Origin: Jiangella alba
GTDB lineage: Bacteria > Actinomycetota > Actinomycetes > Jiangellales > Jiangellaceae
NCBI RefSeq assembly: GCF_900106035.1
Contig: NZ_FNUC01000002.1
Span: forward strand, 248,001 to 312,000
Length of the DNA: 64,000 nt
Direction of reading: 5' to 3'
The position numbers and the translations under genes were made by a program. Under the pieces are notes generated by a model. It was not told the origin of the DNA, ran no database searches, and saw only the letters and a program-made list of their open reading frames with translations. Each line of letters opens with the position of its first letter. The first letter of the stretch is position 1. Positions 49,311 to 58,145 of this stretch are shown here, piece after piece.

Positions 49311-50266
49311 TGCTCACCGTTCTGGGCGCGTCCGACGACGAGGACCGGGTCTACGGGCAGCTTGTGTCCGTGGTCTCCGCGACGGCAGCCGAGCTCGCGG
49401 CGGTCACCGGGCTCGGCGCCGGGGCGGTCGACACCGCGCTCGAACGGCTGGAGGCGCGCGGACTGGCCGGCCGGACCGCCGATGCGCCGGTGCGGTTCGT
49501 CGCTGCGTCGCCAGGCGTCGTCGAGGCGATGATCGCCGAGCGGCTGAGCGAGCTCCGCTCGGCGCAGCAGACGCTGGACCGGCTGGTCGCCCAGCACCGC
49601 AGCAACGCGCTGACCAGGGAGGCATCGGGGGTCTTCGAGATCGTCCGGGGCGCGGAGGCGCTGCGCCAGACGGCGATGAACCTGTTCGCCGCCGCCCGGT
49701 TCCAGGTGCTCAACCTCGTGAAGCCACCGATCATCGCCGTCCGCAGCGAAGAGGGCGTGCAGCCCGGCCCGTCGGTGCGCGGCCGGACGGTGTTCGAGAC
49801 CGAGGCGCTGGAGACCCAAGGCGCGTTGCAGGCGGTCCGCGCCGGGCTGCGCGACGGCGACCAGGTTCGCGTGCACACCAGGCTCCCGGTGAAGATGCTG
49901 GTCATCGACCGGTCGGTGGCCATGCTGCCGATGGCGCGCGACGACACCACGCCGGTCGGCGTGCTGATCCGCCGCGGCGCCGTGCTGGACGCGCTGCTCG
50001 AGTTGTTCGACTTCGTGTGGGCGACCGCCATCCCGCTGCACGTCGACAGCGAGAACTCCCCGCCGCCACGCGAGCCGTTCCTCGACCCCGACGAGCGCCG
50101 GCTGCTGTCGCTGCTGCTGTCCGGGCTGACCGACGAGGCCATCGCCGCCCACCGCGGCACCAGCACCCGCACCGTCCAGCGCAAGGTCCAGGCGCTCATG
50201 AATCGGGCCCAGGTGCGCACCCGCATGCAGTTGGCCTGGGAGGCCTCGCGCCGCGGCTGGGTGTGA
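49310..50266 (+). CDS. TrmB/LuxR-type transcription regulator A, next to subtilase A
   Basis: A 318-residue regulator. The N-terminal TrmB-like winged helix (about 1-65; AAELAAVTGLGAGAVDTALERLEARGLAGR) is followed by a linker helix (AERLSELRSAQQTLDRLVAQHRS), a middle sensor-like domain (70-250; FEIVRGAEALRQTAMNLFAAARFQVLNLVKPP, VRVHTRLPVKMLVIDRSVAMLPM) and a LuxR-type C-terminal helix-turn-helix (260-315; LLSGLTDEAIAAHRGTSTRTVQRKVQALMNRAQVRTRMQLA). The same layout and length occur in the regulator at 58146. Genes of this type commonly stand beside the exported enzyme they control, here the subtilase starting 126 bp downstream (inference). The effector is unknown. Confidence 0.85.
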   Translation: MLTVLGASDDEDRVYGQLVSVVSATAAELAAVTGLGAGAVDTALERLEARGLAGRTADAPVRFVAASPGVVEAMIAERLSELRSAQQTLDRLVAQHRSNALTREASGVFEIVRGAEALRQTAMNLFAAARFQVLNLVKPPIIAVRSEEGVQPGPSVRGRTVFETEALETQGALQAVRAGLRDGDQVRVHTRLPVKMLVIDRSVAMLPMARDDTTPVGVLIRRGAVLDALLELFDFVWATAIPLHVDSENSPPPREPFLDPDERRLLSLLLSGLTDEAIAAHRGTSTRTVQRKVQALMNRAQVRTRMQLAWEASRRGWV

Positions 50267-50329
50267 CTCGCCCGCGGGCGACCGCGTGTCGTCTCTGTGA
50301 CATTGGCACACAGTCGCCGCCGCCAGCCG

Positions 50330-50359
50330 TTGAGTTCGGATTCACCCGATTCGTACGGT
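50330..50359 (+). promoter_or_regulatory. Putative promoter of subtilase A
   Basis: TTGAGT (50330-50335), 18 bp, TACGGT (50354-50359), then AGGAGG before GTG 50392. Upstream, CTGTG (50295-50299) and CACAG (50308-50312) form a small inverted repeat that could bind the adjacent regulator. Moderate support. Confidence 0.45.
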
Positions 50360-50391
50360 GACGCCCTGGCTCCCGCCCCCAGGAGGACGTT

Positions 50392-53300
50392 GTGAGAGGT
50401 GTCATCGCCACCGCGGCCGCCGTCGCACTGACCGCCGGCGCCGCCGCGGCCGCAGACGCACCGGCCGTCGCACCGGCCGCCGCTACGGCCGTGACGAGCG
50501 AACCCGGCGCTCGACCGGCCGCCGACCCCGTCGTCGTCACACTGATCACCGGCGACCGCGTCGTCTACGCCGACACCGGCGGCGCCCGGCCGGACATCAG
50601 CGTCGAGCCGGCCCCGGACGGCGGCACCCGCGAGCTGCTGATGAGCGTCGACCCGGACGGCGCCGTGCTCGTCGTGCCGGACCAGGCGCAGCCGCTGATC
50701 ACCGCCGGCCTGCTGGACGAGCGGTTGTTCGACGTGCGGTACCTGGCCGAGAACGGCTATGCCGACCTCGACACGATCCCGTTGATCGTCACCTACGCCG
50801 ACGGCGCGCGCCTGGCCCAGCGAGCCGGCGCGCTACCGGCCGTCGCTGACGTCACGCCGCTGACCAGCATCGACGGTGTCGGCCTCGAGGTCGACAAGGA
50901 GGCGACGGGCGACTTCTGGAACCAGCTCGCGCCCGGCGCCGCGGCGCGGGCCGCGACCGCCGGCATCGAGAAGGTCTGGCTCGACGCCAGGGTCGAGGCG
51001 AGCCTCGACGACAGCCGCCCGCAGATCGGCGTGCCGGAGGCGTGGGAGAACGGCTTCAGCGGCGACGGCGTCCGGGTCGCCGTGCTCGACACCGGGTACG
51101 ACACCGGCCACCCGGACCTCGCCGGGCAGGTCGTCGGGTCGCACAGCTTCATCGAGGGCGAGACCGTGCACGACGGCCACGGCCACGGCACCCATGTGGC
51201 GTCGACGGTGGCCGGGACCGGGGCCGCGTCGGACGGCCGGTACTCCGGCGTCGCGCCGGGCGCGGACCTGCTCATCGGCAAGGTGCTCAGCGACGAGGGC
51301 TCCAGCTTCGGCTCCGAGGTCATCGACGGCATGGAATGGGCCGTCGAGCAGGGCGCCGACGTCGTGAACCTCAGCCTGGGCTCGTTCCCGACCAACGGGC
51401 AGGACCCGCAGAGCCAGGCGCTGAACCGGCTCAGCGCCGAGTCCGGCGCCCTGTTCGTCGTCGCCGCCGGCAACTACGGGCCGAGCACCCGGTCGGTGAC
51501 GACCCCGGCCGCGGCCGACGCGGCGCTGGCCGTCGGCGCCGTCGACGGTGCGGACGCGATGGCGGACTTCTCCAGCCGCGGCCCGCGGGTCGGCGATCAC
51601 GCGATCAAGCCGGAGATCACGGCGCCGGGCGCGGCCATCGTGGCGGCCCGCTCCGGCGGCACGACGGGCGGCCTGCCGGTGGGGGAGTACTACCTGGCCA
51701 ACGGCGGAACCTCGATGGCCAGCCCGCACGTCGCCGGTGTCGCGGCGCTGGTGAAGCAGCGGCACCCGGACTGGGCCGCCGCACAGCTGAAGGATGCGCT
51801 GATGAGCACGTCGCTCGACCTCGGACACGGGCTCTACGAGCAGGGCAGCGGCCGGGTCGACGCCGCCGCCGTCACCGGGAGCGACCTCGTCGCGACCGGG
51901 AAGGCCGAGCTGGGCGTGCATCCGTACCCGCGCGACGGCGCCGTGCCCCGCGCCGTCCCCGTCACCTACACCAACAGCGGCGGCACGGACCTGCGGCTCG
52001 ACCTGGCCCTCGACGTCGCCGACGTCTCCGGTAACGCACCGGTGCCCGGCACGCTGACGGTCGCGCCGGCCACGCTGACCGTCCCCGCGGGCGGGACCGC
52101 CACCGCCGTCGTCACCCTCGACCCGGCGGCCAGCGCGGCCGGGTCGTACACCGGTCACCTGCGCGCCACGGGTCCTGGCGAGGTCGGGGCGGCGACGGCG
52201 CTCGCGTACGTCACCGACGGGCCGGCGTACGACCTCACCGTCGAGCTGACCGGCCGGCTCGGCACCACCCCGGCGCGGGCGAACGTCACCGTCGTCAACC
52301 AGGACGACCCGCGCCTCTACTACACGTCCGAGACCGGTTACGAGACCGGCGCGATGACGTTCACCGTCCCGGCCGGCGACTACAGCGTCTACGGCACCGT
52401 CGCGACGGCCGACCCCGGCGGCGGGTACACCGACCACAGCAGCGACCTGTTCGCGCTGACAGAGGTGGGTGTCGACGGCGACACCTCCGTGACCGTGGAC
52501 GCCCGCGACGCCGTCGACCTCGAGTTCGAGGTCGCCGACGAGCCACGGCCCACAGAGCCGACCCAGATCACCACCAACCTGTACCGCACCGCGGCCAACG
52601 GGCTGCTGACGGTCATGGGCGCGCTGTCGGACCGGTCGGTGTCGACGACGGTGTTCGGCGCGATCCCCGCGCCCGAGCCGGCCGAGGGCGAGCTGACCAT
52701 GACGACGGTGACCACGCTGCGCGAGCCGCTGATCCGGGCGGCGATGGGCACGGAGCCCGTGGACGTGGTGACGCCGCGCTACACCGGGCGGTTCGACGGA
52801 CGGCGGACGGCGCCGCTCGTGGACGTCGGCGCCGGCACCGCCGAGGACTACGCCGCCGCCGACGTCGACGGCGCTGTCGTGCTGGTCGAGGGCGACCCGT
52901 CCTGGGCGGAGGACCAGGCGCGGCTGGCCGAGGCGCACGGCGCCGCCGCCCTGCTGGTCGCCCGCGACGTCGAGGGGCCGGTGGCGGTCGCGGTCGGCAG
53001 CGCGAACACCCTGCCGGTGCTCGCCACCAGCGCCGCCGAGGGCACCCGGCTGCGCGACCGGCTGGCCGGCGGCCCGGTCGAGCTGACCCTGACCGGCGTC
53101 GAGGAGTCGCGGTACACGTACCAGCTCTGGGCCGAGGAGGCCGGCCGCATCCCCGCCGAGCTCACCCACACCACGCGCCGGGCCGACCTCGCCGCCGTCG
53201 AGAACGCCTACCACGCCGACACGGAGCGGCTGCGCGGCAGCGAGGTCATGGAGGTGTTCGCCGAGTGGGAGGGCGGCACGTTCCGCTACTTCGACCAGCT

Positions 53301-54156
53301 CGTGCAGCCGGCCAGGCGCACCGACTACGTGAGCGCCGGCCCGGACCTGCGCCAGCGGCAGCAGGTGCACTCAGTGTGGGGATTCAACTCGGCGAACCTG
53401 CGCGGCACCGTCCAGGCCTACGAGCCCGGCGGCCGCTACCCGGTGACCTGGCACAAGGCACCGAGCCACCCCACCGGCCACACCGAGCTGCCGTGCGTGA
53501 TGTGCCGGACGGAGAACATCCTCGCGTTCGCGCCGTGGCCGCGCTCGGACTCCGACCCCGAGCACTACGGCTCCGGCCGCACCTGGACCACGACGACGCT
53601 CTACCGCGACGGCGAGCTCATCGAGGACGTGGCGTCGTACCTCGTCGAAGCGCCGGCCACGTACCGGATCGAGCAGGTCGGGCAGACCACGCCGAGTCCG
53701 GAGCACCAGCTGGCGGAGCGGTCGCACACGGCGTGGACGTTCGTGTCGTCGGCGCCGGAGGAGCTGGAGGTCGACGGCTGCGGTGAGCTGCTGCCCAGCG
53801 CGAACGTCTGCGCGGCGGTGCCGGCGATCGTGCTCGGCTACGACGTGCCGCTGGACCTGCTCAACCGTGCGCCGGCCGGTCGCGGCTTCGGCTTCACGGT
53901 GCGCACGGGCCGGCCGGTCGGGTACACCGGCCCGTCCGAGGTGGCCGGCATGACGGTGGAGGTGTCCTTCGACGACGGCGCCACCTGGGGGTCCGCCCGG
54001 GTGCTGCCCCGGCCGCGCGGTGGCGAGTTCCAGGTCCGCACGCACCACCCGAAGCTGGCCGAGACCAGCGGCTTCGTCAGCCTGCGGGTCGTGGCCTGGG
54101 ACAATCGCGGCAACCGCACCGAGCAGACGATCGAGCGGGCGTACGCGCTGTCCTGA
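50392..54156 (+). CDS. Large secreted S8 serine peptidase (subtilase) A with PA domain
   Basis: A 1254-residue exported protease. A signal peptide (1-25) and a prodomain-like region to about 215 (VVVTLITGDRVVYAD...) precede the catalytic domain (about 220-500). The triad is Asp233 (AVLDTGYDTGHPDL), His265 (GHGHGTHVAS) and Ser441 (GGTSMASPHVAG), with oxyanion Asn361 (VAAGNYG). Then come beta-sandwich modules (VTVPAGGTATAVVTLDPAA...) and a protease-associated domain about 800-900 (GAVVLVEGDPSWAEDQARLAEAHGAAALLVARD). A long C-terminal region ends AWDNRGNRTEQTIERAYALS. GTG start with AGGAGG. It shares the full layout with subtilase B, which faces it tail to tail. Confidence 0.92.
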   Translation: MRGVIATAAAVALTAGAAAAADAPAVAPAAATAVTSEPGARPAADPVVVTLITGDRVVYADTGGARPDISVEPAPDGGTRELLMSVDPDGAVLVVPDQAQPLITAGLLDERLFDVRYLAENGYADLDTIPLIVTYADGARLAQRAGALPAVADVTPLTSIDGVGLEVDKEATGDFWNQLAPGAAARAATAGIEKVWLDARVEASLDDSRPQIGVPEAWENGFSGDGVRVAVLDTGYDTGHPDLAGQVVGSHSFIEGETVHDGHGHGTHVASTVAGTGAASDGRYSGVAPGADLLIGKVLSDEGSSFGSEVIDGMEWAVEQGADVVNLSLGSFPTNGQDPQSQALNRLSAESGALFVVAAGNYGPSTRSVTTPAAADAALAVGAVDGADAMADFSSRGPRVGDHAIKPEITAPGAAIVAARSGGTTGGLPVGEYYLANGGTSMASPHVAGVAALVKQRHPDWAAAQLKDALMSTSLDLGHGLYEQGSGRVDAAAVTGSDLVATGKAELGVHPYPRDGAVPRAVPVTYTNSGGTDLRLDLALDVADVSGNAPVPGTLTVAPATLTVPAGGTATAVVTLDPAASAAGSYTGHLRATGPGEVGAATALAYVTDGPAYDLTVELTGRLGTTPARANVTVVNQDDPRLYYTSETGYETGAMTFTVPAGDYSVYGTVATADPGGGYTDHSSDLFALTEVGVDGDTSVTVDARDAVDLEFEVADEPRPTEPTQITTNLYRTAANGLLTVMGALSDRSVSTTVFGAIPAPEPAEGELTMTTVTTLREPLIRAAMGTEPVDVVTPRYTGRFDGRRTAPLVDVGAGTAEDYAAADVDGAVVLVEGDPSWAEDQARLAEAHGAAALLVARDVEGPVAVAVGSANTLPVLATSAAEGTRLRDRLAGGPVELTLTGVEESRYTYQLWAEEAGRIPAELTHTTRRADLAAVENAYHADTERLRGSEVMEVFAEWEGGTFRYFDQLVQPARRTDYVSAGPDLRQRQQVHSVWGFNSANLRGTVQAYEPGGRYPVTWHKAPSHPTGHTELPCVMCRTENILAFAPWPRSDSDPEHYGSGRTWTTTTLYRDGELIEDVASYLVEAPATYRIEQVGQTTPSPEHQLAERSHTAWTFVSSAPEELEVDGCGELLPSANVCAAVPAIVLGYDVPLDLLNRAPAGRGFGFTVRTGRPVGYTGPSEVAGMTVEVSFDDGATWGSARVLPRPRGGEFQVRTHHPKLAETSGFVSLRVVAWDNRGNRTEQTIERAYALS

Positions 54157-54168
54157 CCGCCCGCCCGT

Positions 54169-54216
54169 GATCATCGGCGATCGACCACGTCCTGATGTGG
54201 TCGATCGCCGATGATC
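54169..54216. terminator. Perfect 20-bp hairpin with 8-nt loop between the convergent subtilases
   Basis: GATCATCGGCGATCGACCAC (54169-54188) pairs perfectly with 54197-54216 around GTCCTGAT. It lies 12 bp after each stop codon and would stop transcription from both sides. Its geometry and GATC ends equal those of the hairpin at 60453-60500. Confidence 0.85.
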
Positions 54217-54228
54217 CTCGTGTGCGGC

Positions 54229-57200
54229 TCAGCCGAGCGCGTACGCCCGCAGCACCTCCTGCTCGATCCGGTTGCCGTCCCGGTCCCAGGCCTCCACCCG
54301 CAGCGACAGGTGCGACGCGCCGTCGGGGACGCGGTTGACCACGGCCCGGAACGTCCCATCGCCGCGGGGCAGCACGCGTGCCGGCCGCCAGGAGGCGCCG
54401 TCGTCGAAGGAGACCGCGACAGTGGCGCCGGAGACGCGGGAGGCGGCCGAGCCGGGCTGGTGGCCCACGGTGAGGTCGACGAACTGGGCGCCCGGCTTGG
54501 CGCCGACGTTCAGCGGCGACACGTCGACGCCGTACGAGAGGGTCAGCAGGGGCAGCGCCGTCGGCGCATCGACCGGGGCCGATCGCACCGTCCACGCCGT
54601 CGACGTCGACGTCGAGGCGAGCCACCACGGCGCCGACCGCGCGACGTCCAGCTCGACCCGCAGCGACGACGGAGCCGACGGCACCGTGAACGTCCCGTCC
54701 GCACGACCGCCCGACGCCACCAGGGCACCGTCCGCGAACAGCCGGAACGACGGTGTGTCGACGCCCGGCACCGCGGCGCCCCAGTGCCCGTACCCGTCCG
54801 TCCACTCCTGCAGCCGCAACGTCACCGCGTCACCGGACCGGTACGCCGCCGAGTCGACCGCCCCGAAGTCGACCGGCAGCACGCCCGGCGCCAGCACCTG
54901 CCGGAACCACGCGTCCGTCAGCGACGACCCCGCGGCGTACGTCCGAGGCGCCGACAGCATCGGGAAACCGAACGGATCGGCGTCGGTCGATGCGCCGTAC
55001 CCGTACTGCGCCCAGAACGTGTCGCCGCCGGACACGTACTCGACCCGCGACTGCGGCGCGACCGTCCGGCGCAGGAAGCCGAACGAGAACGAGTCCCACG
55101 GCCGCCACTTGTGCCGCAGTTCGCCGATGCCCTGGCCGGGGACGTGGCTGTGGTAGTCGACGTCGACGCGCGCCGTGTTCGACTCGTCGACGGTGTACGA
55201 CAGCGCCGGCGGCACCACGTCCTCCTCCACGAGCACGAGGTCGTAGAGGTACGGGCTCACCTTGATCGCGTCGACGGCGGCCGTCACCGGGCCCTGCTCC
55301 AGCAGTTCCAGCAGCGCCTCACCCTCGGAGCGGGTCATCGCCATGGTCGGGACGGTGTTCGGGTCGCCGCCGATGGTCAGCGATCCGGACACGTTGTTGA
55401 AGATCATCACCAGCTCGGCCCCGGCCGCCGCGGCGTTGTGCATCTTCTCCAGGAAGGTGATCTCGCCGCGCTGGATCAGCGCGATCTTCCCCTCCACGTC
55501 CACGCCGTCGAAGTCCGACGCCCGCCCGAGCCCCGCGTACACCATCGGCAGCTCGAACGACCCGTCCAGCAGCGCCGAGTTGAACACGTACGTCGCCTCG
55601 ACCGGCCGCTCGACCGGCGTCAGTGTCCGCACCTGGATCAGCGGCGCGACCAGCGAGTACTGCGTGTAGTACTCGAAATCGCCGACGGTGACGGGGTCGG
55701 TCGGCGACGCGAACGCGGGCTGCGCGCCGACGGAGAACGAATGGGCGTACGACTTGCCCTCCGGGTCCGACCGCCACCACGCCAGCATGGTGTTCGTCGC
55801 CTCGACCGGATCGCCGGTGTCGACCTCGACGGGGACGGTCCCACGCGCGTCCAGCGTCACGGACGTGTCGCCGCCGACGGTGAACTCGGGCGCGAACACC
55901 GCCGCGGTCTCCGTCGTGAACACGTGCGGCTCGTCGTAGGTGAACACGTAGCCCATCGCGGCGTACCGGCCCGGCGGCACCCGCAGCGTCGCCACGCCGT
56001 CGGCGAACCCGACGCTGGTCGCGGCGAACACCGACGTGTCGTCGACGTTGACGACGTCGACCAGGCTGATCCCGGCGGCCGGGCGGCCGTCGCGGGCGAT
56101 GCCGCGCACGGTGAGGTCGTAGCGCTCGGACTCCTTGTAGAAGCCGGCCGCGGTCCGCACGCTGACGCCGTCCGGCCCGGTCGCGACCAGCCAGCCGCCG
56201 TACAGGCCGTAGTCGCCGGCGGCGGGGTCGACGGTGACGGCGACGTCCGCGGTCCCGCCGGCCGGCACCGTCACCGACGACGCGCCCAGCGTCACCATGC
56301 CCGGCGCGGGCGCCGTCCCGTCCTCGTCGGCCAGCGACAGGCCGAGCGCCAGCGTGACGGGGGAGCCGCCGGCGTTGCGGTAGGTGACGGTGCGTGTCAC
56401 CGGCTCGGCGTCGTCCTGCGGGTACGGGAAGTAGCCGGCGTCGAGCGGCCCGGTCGTCGCGAACACCTGCTGCGTCGTGGCGCGGGCGAGGTCGACGCGG
56501 CCGGCGCCCTGCTCGTAGACGGTGAGCGCCGCGTTCGGCGCGGTGGTCGACGCGAGCGCCGCCTTGAGGTCCGGCCCGGCCCAGTCAGGCCGCTGCTGCG
56601 CCAGCAGCGCCGCCGCGCCCGCGACGTGCGGCGTCGCCATCGAGGTGCCGTCCAGCGCGAGGTAGTCGTCGCCGACCGGGGTGCCGATGACGGCGCCCGC
56701 GGCCCGCGCCGCGATGATCCCGACACCCGGCGCCGTCACGTCCGGCTTGAGCGCGAAGTCGCCCGCGCGCGGCCCGCGCGACGAGAACCCGGCCAGCCCG
56801 TCCTGCTTGTCGACGGCGCCGACGGTGAGCGCCGACGTCGCCGCGCCCGGCGTCGTGACGGTGCCGTCGCCCGGCCCGTCGTTGCCGGCGGCGATGACGA
56901 ACAACGCGTCCGACTCCGCGCTCAGCCGGTCGACCGCCTGGCTGGCCGGGTCGGTGCCGTCGGTGTAACCGCCGCGCACGCCCAGGCTGAGGTTGACGAC
57001 GTCCGCGCCGTTCGCGACCGCCCACTCCATCCCGGCGATGACCTCGGACATCGGCCCGGAGCCGCCGTCGTCGAGCACCTTGACGTTGAGCAGGTCGGCC
57101 TCGTACGCGATGCCGCGGCGCTGCCCGTCCGACGCCGCGCCCGTCCCGGCGACGATCGACGCGACGTGAGTGCCGTGGCCGAACCGGTCGGTCGTGCTGT

Positions 57201-57990
57201 CCGAGACGCTGAAGTTCGCCTCGGCGACGACCTTTCCGGCGAGGTCCGGGTGGGTGGTGTCGATGCCGGTGTCCAGGACGGCGACCGTGACGCCGTCGCC
57301 GGTGAACCCGGCCGCCCAGGCGTCCGGCGCCCCGATCTGCGGCGCGCTGTCCTCGTCGGTGGCCGTCATGGCCTGGTCCAGCCAGATCTTCTCGACGCCG
57401 GCCAGCGGGTCGGCGGCCCGGGCGGCGGGCGCGTCCAGCGCCACCGTGCCGGTCAGCGCGTCCGCGAGGTCCGCGGCGGCGGACTTGTCGACGTCGGCCG
57501 CGACCGCGCCGATCGACTCCAGCGTGTCCGTGGGCGTGACGGCGGGCAGCGCCGGCGCCGCGGCCCGTCCGCGCACGGCGGCGGACTCCACGATGACCGG
57601 CAGCACGTCGCTGCTCGCGTCGTCGTAGCCCTGCTCGATCAACGTCGTCACGTCGAACAGCGAGCGGTCCAGCAGCCGCGGGACCAGCGGGGCGACGTCG
57701 GCCGGCACGACGTACAGGTGCCCGTCCAGTTCCTGCTCGTGGAAGCCGGGGACGGTGCCGTTCGCCCTGGCCGCGGGCTCGACGGTGGCCGCCTGGCGGC
57801 CGCCCGGCTCGGTGGTGACGTGGATGCGGTCACCGGTGATCAGCGTGACGGTGACCCCGCCGTCCGTCCCGGCGAGGGGCGGGGACGACCCCGCCGGGAC
57901 GGACGGCTCGGCGGTCGCGGCAGGGATCCCCTGCACGACCAGTCCGGTCAGGACGACGGCGGCCGCGGCCGCTCTCCAGTGTCTGCGCAA
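54229..57990 (-). CDS. Large secreted S8 serine peptidase (subtilase) B with PA domain
   Basis: A 1253-residue exported protease, paralogue of subtilase A. The TTG start (57990) has GGAGGG 8 nt upstream; a signal peptide follows (ending PAATAEPS). The prodomain-like part starts VTVTLITGDRIHV. The catalytic domain has Asp240 (AVLDTGIDTTHPDL), His272 (RFGHGTHVAS), Asn370 (AAGNDGPG) and Ser450 (DGTSMATPHVAG). Beta-sandwich modules follow, then a PA domain about 825-905 (VDVEGKIALIQRGEITFLEKMHNAAAAGAELVMIFNN) and a C-terminal region ending EAWDRDGNRIEQEVLRAYALG. It is divergent from regulator B and convergent with subtilase A. Confidence 0.92.
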   Translation of the reverse strand: MRRHWRAAAAAVVLTGLVVQGIPAATAEPSVPAGSSPPLAGTDGGVTVTLITGDRIHVTTEPGGRQAATVEPAARANGTVPGFHEQELDGHLYVVPADVAPLVPRLLDRSLFDVTTLIEQGYDDASSDVLPVIVESAAVRGRAAAPALPAVTPTDTLESIGAVAADVDKSAAADLADALTGTVALDAPAARAADPLAGVEKIWLDQAMTATDEDSAPQIGAPDAWAAGFTGDGVTVAVLDTGIDTTHPDLAGKVVAEANFSVSDSTTDRFGHGTHVASIVAGTGAASDGQRRGIAYEADLLNVKVLDDGGSGPMSEVIAGMEWAVANGADVVNLSLGVRGGYTDGTDPASQAVDRLSAESDALFVIAAGNDGPGDGTVTTPGAATSALTVGAVDKQDGLAGFSSRGPRAGDFALKPDVTAPGVGIIAARAAGAVIGTPVGDDYLALDGTSMATPHVAGAAALLAQQRPDWAGPDLKAALASTTAPNAALTVYEQGAGRVDLARATTQQVFATTGPLDAGYFPYPQDDAEPVTRTVTYRNAGGSPVTLALGLSLADEDGTAPAPGMVTLGASSVTVPAGGTADVAVTVDPAAGDYGLYGGWLVATGPDGVSVRTAAGFYKESERYDLTVRGIARDGRPAAGISLVDVVNVDDTSVFAATSVGFADGVATLRVPPGRYAAMGYVFTYDEPHVFTTETAAVFAPEFTVGGDTSVTLDARGTVPVEVDTGDPVEATNTMLAWWRSDPEGKSYAHSFSVGAQPAFASPTDPVTVGDFEYYTQYSLVAPLIQVRTLTPVERPVEATYVFNSALLDGSFELPMVYAGLGRASDFDGVDVEGKIALIQRGEITFLEKMHNAAAAGAELVMIFNNVSGSLTIGGDPNTVPTMAMTRSEGEALLELLEQGPVTAAVDAIKVSPYLYDLVLVEEDVVPPALSYTVDESNTARVDVDYHSHVPGQGIGELRHKWRPWDSFSFGFLRRTVAPQSRVEYVSGGDTFWAQYGYGASTDADPFGFPMLSAPRTYAAGSSLTDAWFRQVLAPGVLPVDFGAVDSAAYRSGDAVTLRLQEWTDGYGHWGAAVPGVDTPSFRLFADGALVASGGRADGTFTVPSAPSSLRVELDVARSAPWWLASTSTSTAWTVRSAPVDAPTALPLLTLSYGVDVSPLNVGAKPGAQFVDLTVGHQPGSAASRVSGATVAVSFDDGASWRPARVLPRGDGTFRAVVNRVPDGASHLSLRVEAWDRDGNRIEQEVLRAYALG

Positions 57991-58080
57991 AGCTCTGCCC
58001 TCCGGGGGTGCGGGTGGCCGTGCCGTCAGCGAGATGCGGTGTCCGGATCGTCCCGAAGGTTCACGCGACGTGACAAGGGT

Positions 58081-58086
58081 TATGCT
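58081..58086 (+). promoter_or_regulatory. Putative -10 of regulator B
   Basis: TATGCT lies in the AT-richer part of the 155-bp gap between subtilase B and regulator B. The best -35 (TTCACG, 58060-58065) is only 15 bp away, so activator help is possible. The gap must hold promoters for both divergent genes. Confidence 0.35.
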
Positions 58087-58145
58087 TTGGCGAAAATCCG
58101 TCAGTGGCGCGTTTTGGCCAGCGGTCTCGACCCCCGGAGCCGCGC

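Noticed and set aside
46673-50311. Open frame of 1212 codons antisense to uvrB and regulator A
   Set aside because: It crosses two well-supported genes and the 46-bp repeat array. No domain, no ribosome site.
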